The notes under the pieces are model-generated. The model was not told the origin of the DNA and searched no databases. It was given only the letters and a program-made list of their open reading frames with translations. A program made the translations under genes and the position numbers. 24,668 bases of DNA from CAZFAP01 sp964516325 (lineage in GTDB: Bacteria; Auribacterota; JABMQX01): contig CAZFAP010000061.1 of NCBI GenBank assembly GCA_964516325.1, positions 1 to 24,668 on the forward strand. Direction: 5' to 3'. Numbering within the stretch: the first letter of the stretch is position 1; each line of letters begins with the position of its first letter. Below, one piece after another: positions 13,945 through 20,971 of the stretch.

Positions 13945-15642
13945 CTACTTTCGCCTGTGCGACACTATTTCCCGAGCGATTCGTTCGCGGGCACTCAGAA
14001 GAACGCTGGGTTGCTTCTCCGAGTCCGACCAACTCCTGGCAACGGCGAGGACTTCCTTTTCAGCGGCTTCCCTCCCAACCGCCTTTTCCAGGAGGGCAAA
14101 ATACTCGTAATCCTCCATTCCCTCCCGTATGTTCTTCAGGCGGATGCTGGCGACGTGGCCATCAAAGCCCGCGTCGCTGCCGGGGTAGAGCAAAGCGCCT
14201 TCGGCGTTAAACGCCAGTCGAAAGCTCGGCTGATCGAGCCAGGGGTCTTTCACCTGGTCCCAGCACACCGTCGTCCAGTACAGCAGCCCTATGATGTGGT
14301 AGCGATAATTCGTCCAGAGCGCTATCCGGTAATTGAGGACGGGCAGGTCCATCTGCCACCACAAAGACTGGCTCGGTCCCTGGCAAAGGGCGGTGTACGA
14401 CCAGAGCTCCTCGCCGGCGGCTCGCCTCTTTGCGGCGGTCTCCTCGTCGTGAAGGGGCCAGAGCGGCACCCAAATATCCACCGCCCCGTAGAGGTCACCC
14501 CAGCTCGGGTTTGAGGTCTTCGTCTGCTCGGTGCACAGGACCTTGATTTTCGGATTCGCCTCGTGCACAAGCGCCGCACGCTTCCTCACCTGCTCGTAGG
14601 CTTCGGCATCGTTCGGCTCGTCGAGAATATAGACGTATGCTCCATCCGCCCATCCGTTTTCTTTCAGGTACTCGAACGTCGAGGAGAGAAATCTTTTGCC
14701 TTTCTCGCGGTTAACGCCGAGAGGGTCTTCAAATGACGGGAAGCGCATTGGAAACGCGTTCACGCGAAGACTCGTCATGAACTCTTTCAGCGACTCGTGC
14801 GACCGGCTGGGGTCTATACCGCCATCTTCTTTGACTCCCGGATACAAGTGCGAAGGCACGGGCGGGGTAATTCTGTGCTCTGCCATCATCTCGCAAAACC
14901 GCCGCTCGATTGCCCGCGCTCTCTCCGTGTTCGGCTTCTCATCAAACCATTTCAGAATGCGGCCAAAGCTGCCGAAGTGGCTTTTCACCGTCGGAGTCTC
15001 GGGCAAACTGAAATCCCAGACCGTCAGCCTGACAGGGACACTCACCGGCTCGCGACGCCTTGCTTTTACCGTGATGCTTCCTTCGTACTCCCCGGCTGGC
15101 GCCTTCGCCGGAACGAAGACATCCACCCAGAAGGGTTGATTGAAGCCGGGATAAATCGTGCAGGGCGTGGCATCGTATTTGGCGCCCGGCTGGTTGGACT
15201 CCGCATCCTTCAGCTTCAGGTCCCTCCCGTCAATGGGGCTGACAAAAGGTATCAATGCGTCCGGGTAAAGCCCCGGGGAGGTCTGGCAGCCATCACTCGG
15301 CCTCCGGATATAGACGTAGTGTTCGCGGAAAAATGTCAGGCGACTCGTCTCGATAACGTCGCCGCGGGATGATTTCAGCGGGCTTGCTTCAAGCGTCACC
15401 GCTTCGAGAGTCTCGCCCTCGCCCCGGACGATTATCTGAAATGGCTCGTACTCATTGCGAGCCGCGCAGATTTTGACTTCTCGCTCCTCGCCCGGCGGGT
15501 CAGAAGGGAGCACTCGCGTCGTCCCATGAGTCACCCAGACCTTCATCTCGCTCCAGCACCGGTCGCTCGCGCCCAGAATACATCCGGCAATGCTAATACT
15601 CAGCAAGCCTACGCCCAGCTTTCTCGTCAACCTGTTGTTCAT
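13945..15642 (-). CDS. GH123/DUF4091-type glycosidase-like lipoprotein
   Basis: The 565-aa protein has a lipoprotein signal (lipobox SIAGC, lipidated Cys21), so it should be anchored in the envelope facing outward. Residues about 30-210 form a beta-rich N-domain (CAARNEYEPFQIIVRG, PAGEYEGSITVKA). The catalytic-type domain follows, with YVYILDEPND containing the Asp341-Glu342 pair that fits the substrate-assisted D-E pair of GH123 hexosaminidases. The C-terminal signature LYPGSDAGFDGHVASIRL plus REGMEDYEYFALLEKA is typical of the DUF4091/GH123 family. The ATG has GGAGG 7 bases upstream. Family members act on N-acetylgalactosamine-containing glycans, but most DUF4091 proteins are uncharacterised, so the substrate is open. 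Confidence 0.85.
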   Translation of the reverse strand: MNNRLTRKLGVGLLSISIAGCILGASDRCWSEMKVWVTHGTTRVLPSDPPGEEREVKICAARNEYEPFQIIVRGEGETLEAVTLEASPLKSSRGDVIETSRLTFFREHYVYIRRPSDGCQTSPGLYPDALIPFVSPIDGRDLKLKDAESNQPGAKYDATPCTIYPGFNQPFWVDVFVPAKAPAGEYEGSITVKARRREPVSVPVRLTVWDFSLPETPTVKSHFGSFGRILKWFDEKPNTERARAIERRFCEMMAEHRITPPVPSHLYPGVKEDGGIDPSRSHESLKEFMTSLRVNAFPMRFPSFEDPLGVNREKGKRFLSSTFEYLKENGWADGAYVYILDEPNDAEAYEQVRKRAALVHEANPKIKVLCTEQTKTSNPSWGDLYGAVDIWVPLWPLHDEETAAKRRAAGEELWSYTALCQGPSQSLWWQMDLPVLNYRIALWTNYRYHIIGLLYWTTVCWDQVKDPWLDQPSFRLAFNAEGALLYPGSDAGFDGHVASIRLKNIREGMEDYEYFALLEKAVGREAAEKEVLAVARSWSDSEKQPSVLLSARERIAREIVSHRRK

Positions 15643-15769
15643 GGACGAACCTCCGCTGATTTGGTTGTGAGCCCTCTATTTTGGAATCGTGCTTATGGCG
15701 CCCAGCCGCGCCCGTCCTCGGTACGGGAATGCGATTTCGCCTGAGCCTTCCCGCAAAAGACCGAGGACA

Positions 15770-17371
15770 TTATTGCCCTTTTGCGTGTTTCGCCCTCATC
15801 ACCGCTGCGACGCTCTCGGTAACCAGAATGATTGAAAGCACAACGAGCACCGCCGAGATCGTCGCCAGAAGAAAGTCCTTACTCTTGATGTACTTTGCAA
15901 GCCCATAACCGAGGGAGCCGATGGTCGTCGCGAGGACAAAAATCCCCGGGTACAGCGTGTAGTGAGATGGCTTCCTCTGAGACAATAGCCACATTGTGAC
16001 AACAATAAGAGCCAGGGCAGCCACCAGTTGATTCGCCGCTCCGAACAGCCTCCAGATTCTGTCGGAGTTCCCGCCCCACGCCAGCCAGCCGGCAAACACG
16101 ACCGGCAGGACCGTCGCCACTATCCGGTTCTTGATCCCAAAGAGTTCTTGAGTCACATAGCGGGCAATCCGCGTCGCCGTGTCGAGCGTCGTCAGAATGA
16201 AGGCGTTCAGCATCGTGATTGCCAGGACGCTTCCGTACCCCGAGAGGATCGGCTTCGTTGCCGCGGCGAAGCCCTGTCCGAAGGTTGGAATGGCCTTGCC
16301 CTCCCTCGCGGCAGTCTCGATCGTCGGTTGGTCACTGAAACCGGTTGCTACGACAAGGAGGGCCAGAACCGCCACAAGCCCCTCCGCGACCATTCCCCCG
16401 TACCCGATGCGGCGCGCATGCCTTTCGCTCGAAAGCTGCTTGGACGATGTGCCGCTGGCGATCAACGAGTGAAAGCCCGAAACGGCGCCGCACGCCACAG
16501 TCACAAAAAGGATTGGCCAGACCGGGCCCGGCCCTCGATTCCACCCTAAAAAAGCCGGGAGCTTGACCACCGGATGCGTCACAACCAGCCCAACGTACCC
16601 GACGATCAGACCCGCGAACAGAAGAAATGCGGAGAGATAATCTCTCGGCTGGAGCAAAATCTGCACCGGCGTCACCGATGCGACGATGCAATAAAGAAAC
16701 AGGATGACCATCCAGATTTGCAGTCCCCCCTTCCCCAGATTCACCGGCAGATGATTCCCCAGCACCATCATCCCAACCAGCAGCGCCAATCCCAAGGCCG
16801 TCGTCGGCACTTGTTTTGTCTTTCGCTGATACAGCAGGTAGCCCGTCAGAACCGCCACTGGCATCAGCCCAAACGAAGGGACAACGATTTTCCCTTCGGC
16901 GACCAGTGTCTTGGCGCAGTTGTCCGTGAACACCGCGATGACCAGAACCAGCGCCAGCCATATGAACGCCGAAAAAAGAATCTTCGCGCGCCTCGAAATC
17001 AATTGTTCCCCGACGTGAGCAATGGAACTCCCCCCGTGCCTGACCGATACCATCAGCGAGCCAAAGTCGTGAACGCCGCCGATCAGGATTGTCCCCATAA
17101 CAATCCAAATCACAGTCGGAAGCCAGCCCCAGAATGCCAGCGCCAGAATCGGACCGACGACCGGAGCCGCGCCCGCGATGCTCGAGAAATGATGCCCAAA
17201 CAGCACCGTCCAATGCTTGGCGGGAACGTAGTCCACGCCGTCGTATTTCTCGTGAGCCGGCGTTTTCCTCGACGGATCAGTCCCGTACAACCGTTCGAGG
17301 ATTCTCGCGTAGAACCTATAGCCAACAAAAAACAGCGCCGCCGCTCCCGCCGCAATTATCAGAGAATTCAT
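15770..17371 (-). CDS. cstA: CstA-family carbon starvation / pyruvate or peptide transporter
   Basis: The 533-aa polytopic inner-membrane protein has CstA signatures: YGTDPSRKTPAHEKYDGVDY near the N-terminus, LFGHHFSSIAGAAPVVGPI, GGVHDFGSLMVSVRHGG, FHSLIASGTSSKQL, and ILTTLDTATRIARYVTQEL. About 14-16 hydrophobic segments can be seen. E. coli CstA is about 700 aa; shorter forms like this are common elsewhere. CstA relatives take up pyruvate or peptides during carbon limitation. A purine-rich site (GAGGAGG on the minus strand) lies about 12 bases before the ATG. It is divergent from the dGTPase-like gene and 127 bp upstream of the GH123-like lipoprotein gene. A shared transcript is possible but not shown. 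Confidence 0.94.
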   Translation of the reverse strand: MNSLIIAAGAAALFFVGYRFYARILERLYGTDPSRKTPAHEKYDGVDYVPAKHWTVLFGHHFSSIAGAAPVVGPILALAFWGWLPTVIWIVMGTILIGGVHDFGSLMVSVRHGGSSIAHVGEQLISRRAKILFSAFIWLALVLVIAVFTDNCAKTLVAEGKIVVPSFGLMPVAVLTGYLLYQRKTKQVPTTALGLALLVGMMVLGNHLPVNLGKGGLQIWMVILFLYCIVASVTPVQILLQPRDYLSAFLLFAGLIVGYVGLVVTHPVVKLPAFLGWNRGPGPVWPILFVTVACGAVSGFHSLIASGTSSKQLSSERHARRIGYGGMVAEGLVAVLALLVVATGFSDQPTIETAAREGKAIPTFGQGFAAATKPILSGYGSVLAITMLNAFILTTLDTATRIARYVTQELFGIKNRIVATVLPVVFAGWLAWGGNSDRIWRLFGAANQLVAALALIVVTMWLLSQRKPSHYTLYPGIFVLATTIGSLGYGLAKYIKSKDFLLATISAVLVVLSIILVTESVAAVMRAKHAKGQ

Positions 17372-17530
17372 GTGTACGCTTCTGCCTCCTCAAGCCTCCT
17401 GTCCACAGCTTCATTCTCTTATTCCCGCTGCCCAATTAGGGACCTGGTTGTCGCAGAAGGGCACTCTCGCCGGTTGCACTTTCTGCGGGCTTTCGCCTTT
17501 TTTCGCCTTCGCTCTTGGCGTTCTGACTTC

Positions 17531-17558
17531 TTGCCCTCCGGTCAAAGTCTGATACAAT
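17531..17558 (+). promoter_or_regulatory. Sigma-70-type promoter of the dGTPase-like gene
   Basis: TTGCCC (17531-17536), a 16-nt spacer, and TACAAT (17553-17558). Predicted start is near 17565, giving a leader of about 137 nt to the ATG at 17702. Confidence 0.55.
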
Positions 17559-17595
17559 GGAGTCCAAAGCGGTGCGTTTGGGGGACGGATTTCAA

Positions 17596-17640
17596 CCCCA
17601 CGTGGCAACACTAAGGCTATCAAAATCGCCTTCCGTGGGG
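17596..17640 (+). promoter_or_regulatory. Foldable 5' leader element ahead of the dGTPase-like gene
   Basis: CCCCACG (17596-17602) pairs perfectly with CGTGGGG (17634-17640). Nested inside, AAGGC (17613-17617) pairs with GCCTT (17628-17632), leaving a 10-nt loop and an asymmetric internal loop. It sits between the predicted transcription start and the start codon. No U-run follows, so it is not a standard terminator. Confidence 0.45.
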
Positions 17641-17701
17641 AAGAGAAAGCCCCGTGCCTCTCGGGAGAACGTCGGACGATACACCACCTCGGTGCCCTGT
17701 C

Positions 17702-18874
17702 ATGCGAACACGTCGAGAATTTGAAGAATTCGAACACAAATACCTTGCTCCCTACGCCCAAAAAAGCAGTGAGACGAGGGGGCGAGTCCATCCGGAGGAA
17801 GAGCACGACCTGCGGACCGTCTATCAAAGGGACAGGGACAGGATCGTCCACTGCCGCGCCTTCCGCCGCCTCGAATACAAGACGCAGGTCTTCCTCTATC
17901 ACGAGGGCGATCATTACCGTACCCGACTGACCCACACCATGGAGGTTGCCGGAATCGGACGCACCGTTGCCAGAATCCTCCGGCTCAACGAGGACCTGAC
18001 CGAAGCGATCGCCCTCGTCCACGACGTCGGTCATCCTCCTTTCGGGCACACGGGCGAATCCGCGCTCAACGAACTGATGGCGGCTCACGGCGGCTTTGAG
18101 CACAACCTTCAGAGCCTCCGCGTGGTGGATTTCCTCGAGAAAAAATATCCTGACTTCGACGGCCTCAATCTGTCCTGGGAAGTGCGCGAGGGAATCATCA
18201 AACATCGCGACAACATGCCTCCTTCGCAGCTCACCATTGGGGGGCTTGGCAAGTTTCCCAGCCTCGAGGCGCAACTCATTGACTACGCGGATGAAATTGC
18301 GTGCAATACCCACGACATTGACGACGGGCTTGCTTCCAACGTTCTTTCCGAGCAGCACCTTGCTGAGACGGAACTCTGGCGGCAGGTCAACGCAGAATTC
18401 CGTCGGCTTTACCCCAACCTGAACAGCGAAGTGCGGATATTCTTTTCCGTCCGCAACCTCATCAACTTCTTAGTGTCCGACCTCGCCGCGAACAGCCTGG
18501 AGATGATCAGGCAGCACGGCGTCCAATCCGCGGACCAGGTACGAAACAGCTTCCTTCCTCTCGTCGGGTTCAGCCCAGCGGTCGCCAGGGCAATGAGAGA
18601 GCTTCGGGACTTCCTCTACGCCAACCTCTACCAGCACCCCGTCGTTGAGAGGAGGAACGCCATATCGAGGAAAATCGTCGAGAAGCTATTTCACATTTAC
18701 CTTGCGGAACCGAGCCTCCTCGAGGACTTCTTCCGACAGCGGGCGCCCGACATTCCCGTCGAGAGAATTGCGTGCGACTATATCGCGGGCATGACCGACA
18801 GACACGCGCTGGAAAAGTACAACGAGATATTCAACCTCGCCGAGCACAAGCATGGAACCTTCCCACGAGGATAA
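17702..18874 (+). CDS. Deoxyguanosinetriphosphate triphosphohydrolase-like HD protein
   Basis: Dgt-type enzymes remove triphosphate from dNTPs. The 390-aa product has the HD-domain ligands: His78 in RTRLTHTMEVA, His107-Asp108 in LVHDVGHPPFGHTGE, and a distal Asp in IDYADEIACNTHDIDDG. Before them is DRDRIVHCRAFRRLEYKTQV, the conserved entry to dGTPase-like proteins. GGFEHNLQSLRV is also typical. A GTG at 17654 is in frame, but the ATG at 17702 (MRTRREFEEFEHKYLAPYAQ) matches where family members begin; neither has a strong ribosome binding site. The product belongs to the shorter, non-enterobacterial dGTPase-like group. Its last 23 bp overlap the next ORF. The nucleotide preferred cannot be read from the sequence. 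Confidence 0.93.
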   Translation: MRTRREFEEFEHKYLAPYAQKSSETRGRVHPEEEHDLRTVYQRDRDRIVHCRAFRRLEYKTQVFLYHEGDHYRTRLTHTMEVAGIGRTVARILRLNEDLTEAIALVHDVGHPPFGHTGESALNELMAAHGGFEHNLQSLRVVDFLEKKYPDFDGLNLSWEVREGIIKHRDNMPPSQLTIGGLGKFPSLEAQLIDYADEIACNTHDIDDGLASNVLSEQHLAETELWRQVNAEFRRLYPNLNSEVRIFFSVRNLINFLVSDLAANSLEMIRQHGVQSADQVRNSFLPLVGFSPAVARAMRELRDFLYANLYQHPVVERRNAISRKIVEKLFHIYLAEPSLLEDFFRQRAPDIPVERIACDYIAGMTDRHALEKYNEIFNLAEHKHGTFPRG

Positions 18875-19436
18875 GTCGCAAAACGCAAGTTCAGACCGCA
18901 GCCGAGGGCATCCTTCTCGCGCTCCACATGAGCGCAAAGAAGGTGGCGACACGGCAAAGCCTCAAGGCGCCGGACGCCCGGCGCCGCACCGGCCAGCGTC
19001 GGCCGAAGCTCCCCCTCGGGAGTCGCCATCGGGGTTCAAGAAAACGAGCTCCGCTGACAAGCTCGTCCCCTCTCAGTCCGGAGCCTCCCGAAGGAAAATC
19101 ATCGCGGCGCCCCCTCCCCAAAAGAATGCTCGTGCGCCGCGACAATCCAGTATGCCCGGTCGCGGCGAAACCGGGAGAGGGGGACGAAGCCGCCGCCAGG
19201 GAACCTGGGACCAGCGCCTTCCCAAATATCTCTCCTTGTTCAGCAACACCCGCCTTCTTTTGAAAAAATTCCTTCGCACTGCCATCTTCTATATCGTCAT
19301 CATCCTTTGTCTCTACCCTCTGGCCGTCTTCAGAAACAAGATTCTCTTCGTCCTGTACCTCTTTCTCTGGACGAATATCGCCCTCGCCGTTGCCGCCTTC
19401 CTCGACGAGCTATTCGACCTACCACGCAAACGCTGA
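18852..19436 (+). CDS. Small membrane protein with disordered basic N-terminus and two transmembrane helices
   Basis: I do not recognise a family. The 194-aa frame starts 23 bp inside the dGTPase-like gene. Residues 1-125 are low-complexity, rich in Pro, Ser, Arg, Lys and Gly (PHERKEGGDTAKPQGAGRPA), and probably disordered. The C-terminal part has two clear hydrophobic helices, about 141-160 (FYIVIILCLYPLAVF) and 163-184 (ILFVLYLFLWTNIALAVAAF), then FLDELFDLPRKR. Two such helices argue for a real product. The overlap suggests translational coupling. The start is uncertain: no strong ribosome binding site precedes the ATG at 18852, and the ATG at 19152 would give a 94-aa protein that keeps both helices. 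Confidence 0.55.
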   Translation: MEPSHEDKSQNASSDRSRGHPSRAPHERKEGGDTAKPQGAGRPAPHRPASAEAPPRESPSGFKKTSSADKLVPSQSGASRRKIIAAPPPQKNARAPRQSSMPGRGETGRGGRSRRQGTWDQRLPKYLSLFSNTRLLLKKFLRTAIFYIVIILCLYPLAVFRNKILFVLYLFLWTNIALAVAAFLDELFDLPRKR

Positions 19437-19454
19437 ATCCTCCCCTGTTTCTTA

Positions 19455-19570
19455 TCCGCGTCCATCTGCGTTCATCTGCGGTTCCACCCCTCCCCCTGAC
19501 GGGTCCAACACCGCCGCGGGCGAGACGCGCGTGCCACAGAGATGCATCCTCTGCGCTCTCTACGGTGTGT
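19455..19570. repeat. Interspersed repeat units, reverse orientation
   Basis: TCCGCGTCCATCTGCGTTCA, running on into TCTGCGGTTCC (about 19455-19485), is the reverse complement of the GGAACCGCAGATGAACGCAG-type unit also seen near 12506. CTCTGCGCTCTCTACGGTGT (about 19549-19568) is the reverse complement of the CACCGCAGAG-type unit also seen at 12425. Both lie in the noncoding gap between the small membrane protein and rnhC. Confidence 0.65.
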
Positions 19571-19611
19571 CCCCCCGTAACTGAGGGATTACTGCGACGA
19601 GAGTTTTCTCC

Positions 19612-19640
19612 TTGACAGAGGGCGACGACGCCCTTACTAT
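19612..19640 (+). promoter_or_regulatory. Near-consensus sigma-70 promoter ahead of rnhC
   Basis: TTGACA (19612-19617, perfect), a 17-nt spacer, and TACTAT (19635-19640, 4 of 6). Predicted start is near 19647, leaving a leader of about 138 nt before rnhC. It is the best promoter match I found in the window. Confidence 0.65.
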
Positions 19641-19672
19641 CGCTGCTGTATCCTCGTCGGGAGGAGGGATAG

Positions 19673-19747
19673 ATGCACACCGCAGTTCGTTCGGACCGGC
19701 GGTTGCATTTTCGTGTGCGAGGGTCGAAGTGGTTCTCATCGGGCTAA
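19673..19747 (+). CDS. Possible 24-codon leader ORF upstream of rnhC
   Basis: The ATG at 19673 is preceded by GGGAGGAGGG (19659-19668), the strongest ribosome binding site in this part. It opens a 24-aa ORF (begins MHTAVRSDRRLHFRV, ends FSSG) closed by TAA, in a different frame from rnhC and 37 bp before its ATG. It lies fully inside the predicted leader transcript. The peptide is basic and matches nothing I know. It may be a regulatory leader peptide. It could also be the true N-terminus of the gene if a frameshift error exists. Confidence 0.35.
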   Translation: MHTAVRSDRRLHFRVRGSKWFSSG

Positions 19748-19784
19748 CACTCGCGCGAAAATATCATCTAAGGATGTCCGTAAG

Positions 19785-20771
19785 ATGCGACGCCTGAACG
19801 ACATCACACAGGTCTCGGACTTGTCCGCTTCTTCGGACCAGAGGCAACCGCCGCCGCAATCCCAGCCTCCCACCAGCTATATCTGCACGCTGGACAAGGA
19901 AAAAATCACTCAGCTTCGCGCCTATCTCCAGGAACGGGGCTACGTCTTCAGGGATGTGAAGTACGCTTATTTCGGAGCGTCGGGAAATGGGGTAAACATC
20001 ACCTGCTACACCAGCGGCCGGCTTCTCGTTCAGGGCAAAGGAACCGCGGATTTTGTCCGATACTACCTGGAGCCAAACCTCCTCCGGGAGATACGGTTCG
20101 GCTACGAATATCTCCTCCGAGAGGGACTGTCGGGCGAGGAAAGGATCGGCGTTGATGAAAGCGGAAAGGGAGACTACTTTGGTCCCCTCGTCATCGCTGG
20201 CGTACATGCGGACAAAACGAACCTCAAGGAACTCTACGACCTCCGGGTCGTGGAGAGCAAGCGAATCTCCGATCGGAGAGCCCTTGCGTTGACGCTGGTT
20301 CTCTGCTCCAAGTTCAAGAACTCCGTTGTCATCATCGGCCCCGAAAAATACAACATGCTCTACGACAAGATGAATAATCTCAATCGTATCTTAGCCTGGG
20401 GGCATGCACGGGTTGTCGAGAACCTTCTCTCAAAAGTCAACTGCAAAAAGGTCATCGTGGACCAGTTCGCCGACAAGTCCGCCCTCTGCAACGCTCTGAT
20501 GAAGAAAGGGAGAAGGATCGAGTTGGAGCAGAGGCACCAAGCCGAGCAGGATATTGTCGTGGCGGCTGCCTCCGTCGTGGCGAGGGGAAAGTTCCTTGCC
20601 CGATTGCAGCGCCTGTCCGAGCTTTTCAAGATTGATCTCCCGAAGGGGGCATCCCCAAAAGTCATCGAAACCGGAAAGAGCTTCATCGAAACCAGAGGAA
20701 TTCAACAGCTTGCTAAGGTTGCCAAGCTCCACTTCAGCACAACTCAGAAGATACTGGATGTAGATAAGTAA
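19785..20771 (+). CDS. rnhC: Ribonuclease HIII
   Basis: RNase HIII cuts the RNA strand of RNA:DNA hybrids. The 328-aa product has an N-terminal substrate-binding domain (about 30-115; ASGNGVNITCYTSGRLLVQG) and the type 2 RNase H core starting GVDESGKGDYFGPLVIAGV. Catalytic acids are Asp124, Glu125, Asp226 (VIVDQFADKS) and Asp256 (AEQDIVVAAASVVAR). The GKGDYFGP motif and the N-domain distinguish HIII from HII. The first about 30 residues (Ser/Gln/Pro-rich) are not typical of the family. ATG 19785 has AAGGA 10 bases upstream. A GTG at 19713 is in frame but has no ribosome binding site. A near-consensus promoter and a possible leader ORF lie upstream, and recG follows 200 bp downstream. Confidence 0.95.
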   Translation: MRRLNDITQVSDLSASSDQRQPPPQSQPPTSYICTLDKEKITQLRAYLQERGYVFRDVKYAYFGASGNGVNITCYTSGRLLVQGKGTADFVRYYLEPNLLREIRFGYEYLLREGLSGEERIGVDESGKGDYFGPLVIAGVHADKTNLKELYDLRVVESKRISDRRALALTLVLCSKFKNSVVIIGPEKYNMLYDKMNNLNRILAWGHARVVENLLSKVNCKKVIVDQFADKSALCNALMKKGRRIELEQRHQAEQDIVVAAASVVARGKFLARLQRLSELFKIDLPKGASPKVIETGKSFIETRGIQQLAKVAKLHFSTTQKILDVDK

Positions 20772-20971
20772 TTGCAGGCCCTTTTTCTCGTCGAGAATTC
20801 CAAAGACCTTTCCCCTTCATCCATACGCCGTCCGTTTCGTCGTCCGCTCCCCTTATCTCTTACTGACCGTCGAACCTTCTCGTTCGCTCCCGACTTCGTC
20901 CTGCCAGAGGGTTCGCGGCGAGACAATCCCTGGTTTCCATTGCCGAGTGCTCCGGCTCTGCGCCTCCAACA
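20772..20971. other. Pyrimidine-rich spacer between rnhC and recG
   Basis: About 200 bp without a gene. It is unusually rich in C and T on the plus strand. GAACC and GGTTC copies about 38 bp apart could pair. No clear promoter, terminator or ribosome binding site for recG is visible. Confidence 0.35.

Noticed and set aside
13555..14514. 319-aa plus-strand ORF opposite two minus-strand genes
   Set aside because: It spans the ends of two supported genes and their gap, with no domain.
16574..17614. 346-aa plus-strand ORF opposite cstA
   Set aside because: Its Gln/His/Arg/Pro-rich translation is the expected antisense of hydrophobic membrane-helix codons.
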